From assembly GCA_019421725.1 (NCBI GenBank), contig JAHZES010000081.1, positions 1 through 8,622 of the forward strand: a stretch of 8,622 nucleotides of DNA. The letters run 5' to 3'. This document shows, one piece after another, positions 6,986-8,622 of the stretch. The notes under the pieces were generated by a model. It was not told the origin of the DNA. It saw nothing but the letters and a program-made list of their open reading frames with translations, and did not search any database. The number at the start of each line of letters is the position of its first letter. Position 1 is the first letter of the stretch. Source of the stretch: Clostridiales bacterium. GTDB taxonomy: Bacteria; Bacillota; Clostridia; Oscillospirales; Acutalibacteraceae. The translations under genes and the position numbers were made by a program.

Positions 6986-7891
6986 ATGGTTGTACAAAAA
7001 AGAACTCCCTCCAGAGTGGTATTCAACATTCTGAATTACGGCTTTTTTGCCCTGTTTACATTTCTTTGCCTGTACCCACTGTGGTATGTATTTTGCTATT
7101 CGCTCAGCGTTCCGGATCTTGCCGCCAAGGAAGGCGTCTCCTTTTGGCCGGTTGGGTTCACCCTGACAAACTTTCAGCAGGTTTTTTCGCTTGACGGGCT
7201 TTTTCATTCCATGTTTATTTCCGTTATGCGTACTGTCATCGGTACCTTCTGCACGGTCATCACCTGCATGTGGCTTGGTTACGTCTTTACCAAGGAAAAG
7301 ATGCCGGCGCGCAAGTTTTTCTACCGCTTCATGCTCGTCACCATGTACGTCGGCGGCGGCATGATCCCCACCTACCTCGTTTTTCGTTCCTACGGGCTGC
7401 TGAACACGTTTGCCGTTTACATTCTGCCGGCTATGGTTTCCGCCTATTACGTCATTCTGATCAAGACGTATGTTGAGCAGCTGCCCCCCTCGCTGGAGGA
7501 ATCGGCTCTGATCGACGGCGCCGGACCAATCGTTATCTTCATAAAAATCATTCTTCCGCTTTCCATGCCGATCGTGGCCACCATCGCCATTTTTTCGGCT
7601 GTCGGTCAATGGAACTCCTGGTTCGACAACCACATTTATACCTTCAACAACAAGAATCTGACGACCATGCAGTATATGCTCTATAATTACCTGAACGAAG
7701 CACAGCGCCTTGCAAACGAATTGAAAAACAACCCCAATATGCAGAGCCAGATCAACAAGCAAAACACGCTTACCCCGAACTCTGTCCGCATGACCGTGAC
7801 CATGATCACCGTTTTGCCCGTACTGATTGTTTACCCCATTTTCCAGCGCTATATTGTCAAGGGAATTATGATCGGCGCCGTAAAAGGATAA
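6986..7891 (+). CDS. Carbohydrate ABC importer permease, LplC/YtcP-like
   Basis: The 301-aa inner-membrane permease is the second half of the channel. The ATG at 6986 is chosen because AAAGGAGG (6969-6976) sits 9 nt upstream, overlapping the previous stop codon. An in-frame extension to 6920 would lie inside permease 1 and lacks such a site. Features seen: first helix at about 14-37, the family phrase GFTLTNFQQVF at 57-67, further helices at about 75-101, 115-133, 138-160, 190-210 and 270-288, and the EAA loop ESALIDGAG at 172-180. The C-terminus IMIGAVKG is typical of LplC/YtcP proteins. The gene ends the importer operon and is followed by a strong terminator. No ATPase gene follows; in this class one shared MsmX/UgpC-like ATPase encoded elsewhere normally powers several importers (known for the family, not shown here). 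Confidence 0.95.
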   Translation: MVVQKRTPSRVVFNILNYGFFALFTFLCLYPLWYVFCYSLSVPDLAAKEGVSFWPVGFTLTNFQQVFSLDGLFHSMFISVMRTVIGTFCTVITCMWLGYVFTKEKMPARKFFYRFMLVTMYVGGGMIPTYLVFRSYGLLNTFAVYILPAMVSAYYVILIKTYVEQLPPSLEESALIDGAGPIVIFIKIILPLSMPIVATIAIFSAVGQWNSWFDNHIYTFNNKNLTTMQYMLYNYLNEAQRLANELKNNPNMQSQINKQNTLTPNSVRMTVTMITVLPVLIVYPIFQRYIVKGIMIGAVKG

Positions 7892-7921
7892 TTTTTTGCA
7901 AAGACTCCAAACCGCTGTATC

Positions 7922-7960
7922 GCTGCGCAGAAATTTACTTTTCTGCGCAGCTTTTATTTT
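7922..7960 (+). terminator. Strong intrinsic terminator of the ABC importer operon
   Basis: Arms 7922-7933 (GCTGCGCAGAAA) and 7940-7951 (TTTCTGCGCAGC) pair over 12 bp without mismatch around a 6-nt loop, followed by TTTTATTTT (7952-7960). It lies 30 nt after the second permease stop. Confidence 0.93.
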
Positions 7961-7964
7961 GGCA

Positions 7965-8099
7965 ATCCGGCCCGGTTCGGCTGTGTAAAAGCTCAATGCA
8001 TTTTTCCTTCAGGAAATCGCCAATACCGCCGCCTGCGCAGTCTTTGTCCATCCCGCCAACGGTCGGCAGGCCCTTCGGGATCCGCACCGCATTTTTTAC
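7965..8099 (-). pseudogene. Possible relic of a coding sequence, uroporphyrinogen-decarboxylase-like C-terminal fragment
   Basis: On the minus strand a frame of about 55 codons, open from after a TAA at 8108-8106 to a TAA at 7937-7935, reads like real protein: IPKGLPTVGGMDKDCAGG, then GIGDFLKEKCIELLHSRTG. It has no ATG with a ribosome site; the only plausible starts are a GTG and an internal Met. The last codons run into the hairpin of the importer terminator, and the upstream flank is AT-rich and non-coding. The pattern GGMDK, some 10 residues with Gly-Gly, then 'hydrophobic-x-x-FLKEK-x-x-x-LL' resembles part of URO-D superfamily proteins, which are common near sugar and methyl-transfer loci in Clostridia. 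I infer a decayed gene end left by rearrangement. The family call is weak and a chance open frame is possible. Confidence 0.3.
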
Positions 8100-8177
8100 G
8101 AGAATTTACGTTGCTTAGCTTATAATATTTTGTTTAGCGGCAAAAAAGCTTTCATTTTTTCAATTTTAAGAAAGCTC

Positions 8178-8206
8178 TTTATTTCTGTCGGATAGCGCTT
8201 TATAAT
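8178..8206 (+). promoter_or_regulatory. Candidate promoter of the symporter gene
   Basis: A perfect -10 box TATAAT (8201-8206) has TTTATT (8178-8183) at 17-bp spacing as a poor -35 box. The predicted start near 8213 gives a leader of about 85 nt. Another TATAAT at 8121-8126 has no -35 partner at normal spacing. Confidence 0.4.
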
Positions 8207-8297
8207 CTGATAGTTAACGAAACAGTTATTTATCATGCTGCAAAGCTCTATGCCGGGATGATACTGCAAAGGCTGTTAAAAGCGGAGGAGTTATACT

Positions 8298-8622
8298 ATG
8301 AATATTTTGTCGGACATCTTTCAATTTCTTTTGGATACCGTTTGCGGCGTCCCGATGATCACGGTAATTCTGGTCGCCGGGCTGACCGTGACGATCGTTC
8401 TGCGCGGCGTTCAGTTCCGCAGGTTTGGCTTTGCGCTGCGCCACTGCTTTTCCGGTGCGTTCGGCAAAAAGAGCAAAAAGGGCTCCGTTACGCCGTTTCA
8501 GGCCATGTGTACTGCTCTTGCCGCAACGGTGGGAACCGGCAGCATTGCCGGCGTCGCCGGTGCCATCTCCTGCGGCGGACCGGGCGCCGTGTTCTGGATG
8601 TGGGTCTCGGCGCTGTTCGGCA
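8298..8622 (+). CDS. Sodium:alanine/glycine symporter (AGCS family), N-terminal part cut by the window edge
   Basis: The ATG at 8298 follows GGAGGAG (8284-8290) at 7-nt spacing. The 108 complete codons stay open to the right edge. The protein is an inner-membrane secondary transporter expected to import alanine, glycine or a related amino acid with Na+. A first hydrophobic helix lies at about 18-37. The hallmark AGCS segment follows: TPFQAMCTALAATVGTG at about 68-84, IAGVAGAI, then GGPGAVFWMWVSALFG near the visible end. These residues form the substrate- and sodium-binding core in the family (known for AgcS/DagA/AlsT proteins). The full length would be about 450-480 aa, so roughly a quarter is present. 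It is separated from the sugar importer by a strong terminator and has its own promoter region, so it is probably a separate unit. Confidence 0.93.
   Translation, partial: MNILSDIFQFLLDTVCGVPMITVILVAGLTVTIVLRGVQFRRFGFALRHCFSGAFGKKSKKGSVTPFQAMCTALAATVGTGSIAGVAGAISCGGPGAVFWMWVSALFG

Larger units (their letters stand above)
7892..8297. other. Intergenic region between the importer operon and the symporter gene
   Basis: The 406-bp gap has two halves of different composition. 7892-8100 has gene-like base composition and holds the importer terminator plus the possible coding relic. 8101-8297 is AT-rich and holds the promoter and leader of the symporter gene. It includes an imperfectly supported stem, AGCTTTC (8147-8153) with GAAAGCT (8170-8176) and a 16-nt loop. 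I see no tRNA, riboswitch or intact small gene in it. Confidence 0.6.

Noticed and set aside
6908..7996. 362-codon open frame on the minus strand across permease 2 and its terminator
   Set aside because: Antisense shadow of permease 2, rich in His/Asn/Gly, running through the terminator hairpin with no family features.
8121..8126. TATAAT as a promoter -10 box
   Set aside because: No acceptable -35 hexamer at 16-18 bp; the nearest TTTACG lies at 20-bp spacing.

Overview
The window is bacterial chromosomal DNA of moderate G+C with AT-rich intergenic regions. Shine-Dalgarno sites are strong (AAAGGAGG-like), two genes start with TTG, promoters are sigma-A type, and the gene families are typical of Clostridia. 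I infer a Gram-positive, low-to-mid-G+C firmicute, plausibly a gut or fermentative member of the Oscillospiraceae/Lachnospiraceae type. The taxon is inference, since no rRNA or other marker gene is present.

Layout. (1) On the minus strand, read from right to left, is an operon: a YesN-type response regulator with a C-terminal AraC DNA-binding domain (3680 to 2169), a YesM-type sensor histidine kinase (2128 to 272), and the first 64 codons of a third gene (194 to the left window edge). The start of that third gene resembles a GH78 alpha-L-rhamnosidase-like enzyme. (2) A 423-bp AT-rich divergent control region (3681-4103) has a perfect-consensus promoter facing left and a good promoter facing right. 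It also has a family of GAA(G/C)AATTC repeats and a perfect 11-bp inverted repeat at the predicted rightward transcription start. (3) On the plus strand is a carbohydrate ABC importer of the LplA/LplB/LplC (YtcQ-YteP-YtcP) type: lipoprotein solute-binding protein (4104-5879), an internal intrinsic terminator (5919-5951), permease 1 (6031-6969) and permease 2 (6986-7891), closed by a strong terminator (7922-7960). No ATPase is encoded here, as is usual for this class, which shares an ATPase encoded elsewhere. (4) A 406-bp gap (7892-8297) holds that terminator, a short minus-strand stretch that looks like the remnant of a coding sequence (possibly uroporphyrinogen-decarboxylase-like) and an AT-rich promoter region. 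(5) The 5' end of an AGCS-family sodium:amino-acid symporter gene (8298 to the right edge) follows.

How it fits together. The kinase has an extracellular sensing region and the regulator carries a DNA-binding domain. They are divergently transcribed from a transporter whose control region has direct repeats at helical spacing. The simplest reading is a sugar-responsive two-component system that controls import of an oligosaccharide, with a hydrolase in the regulator operon to degrade it. If the GH78-like call holds, a rhamnose-containing pectin or glycoside fragment is a reasonable substrate guess, by analogy with the Bacillus subtilis rhamnogalacturonan system (YesMN, YtcQ/YteP/YtcP). I see no clearly new type of system. 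The freshest signals are the control-region repeats, the inverted repeat at the start site, and the coding relic.
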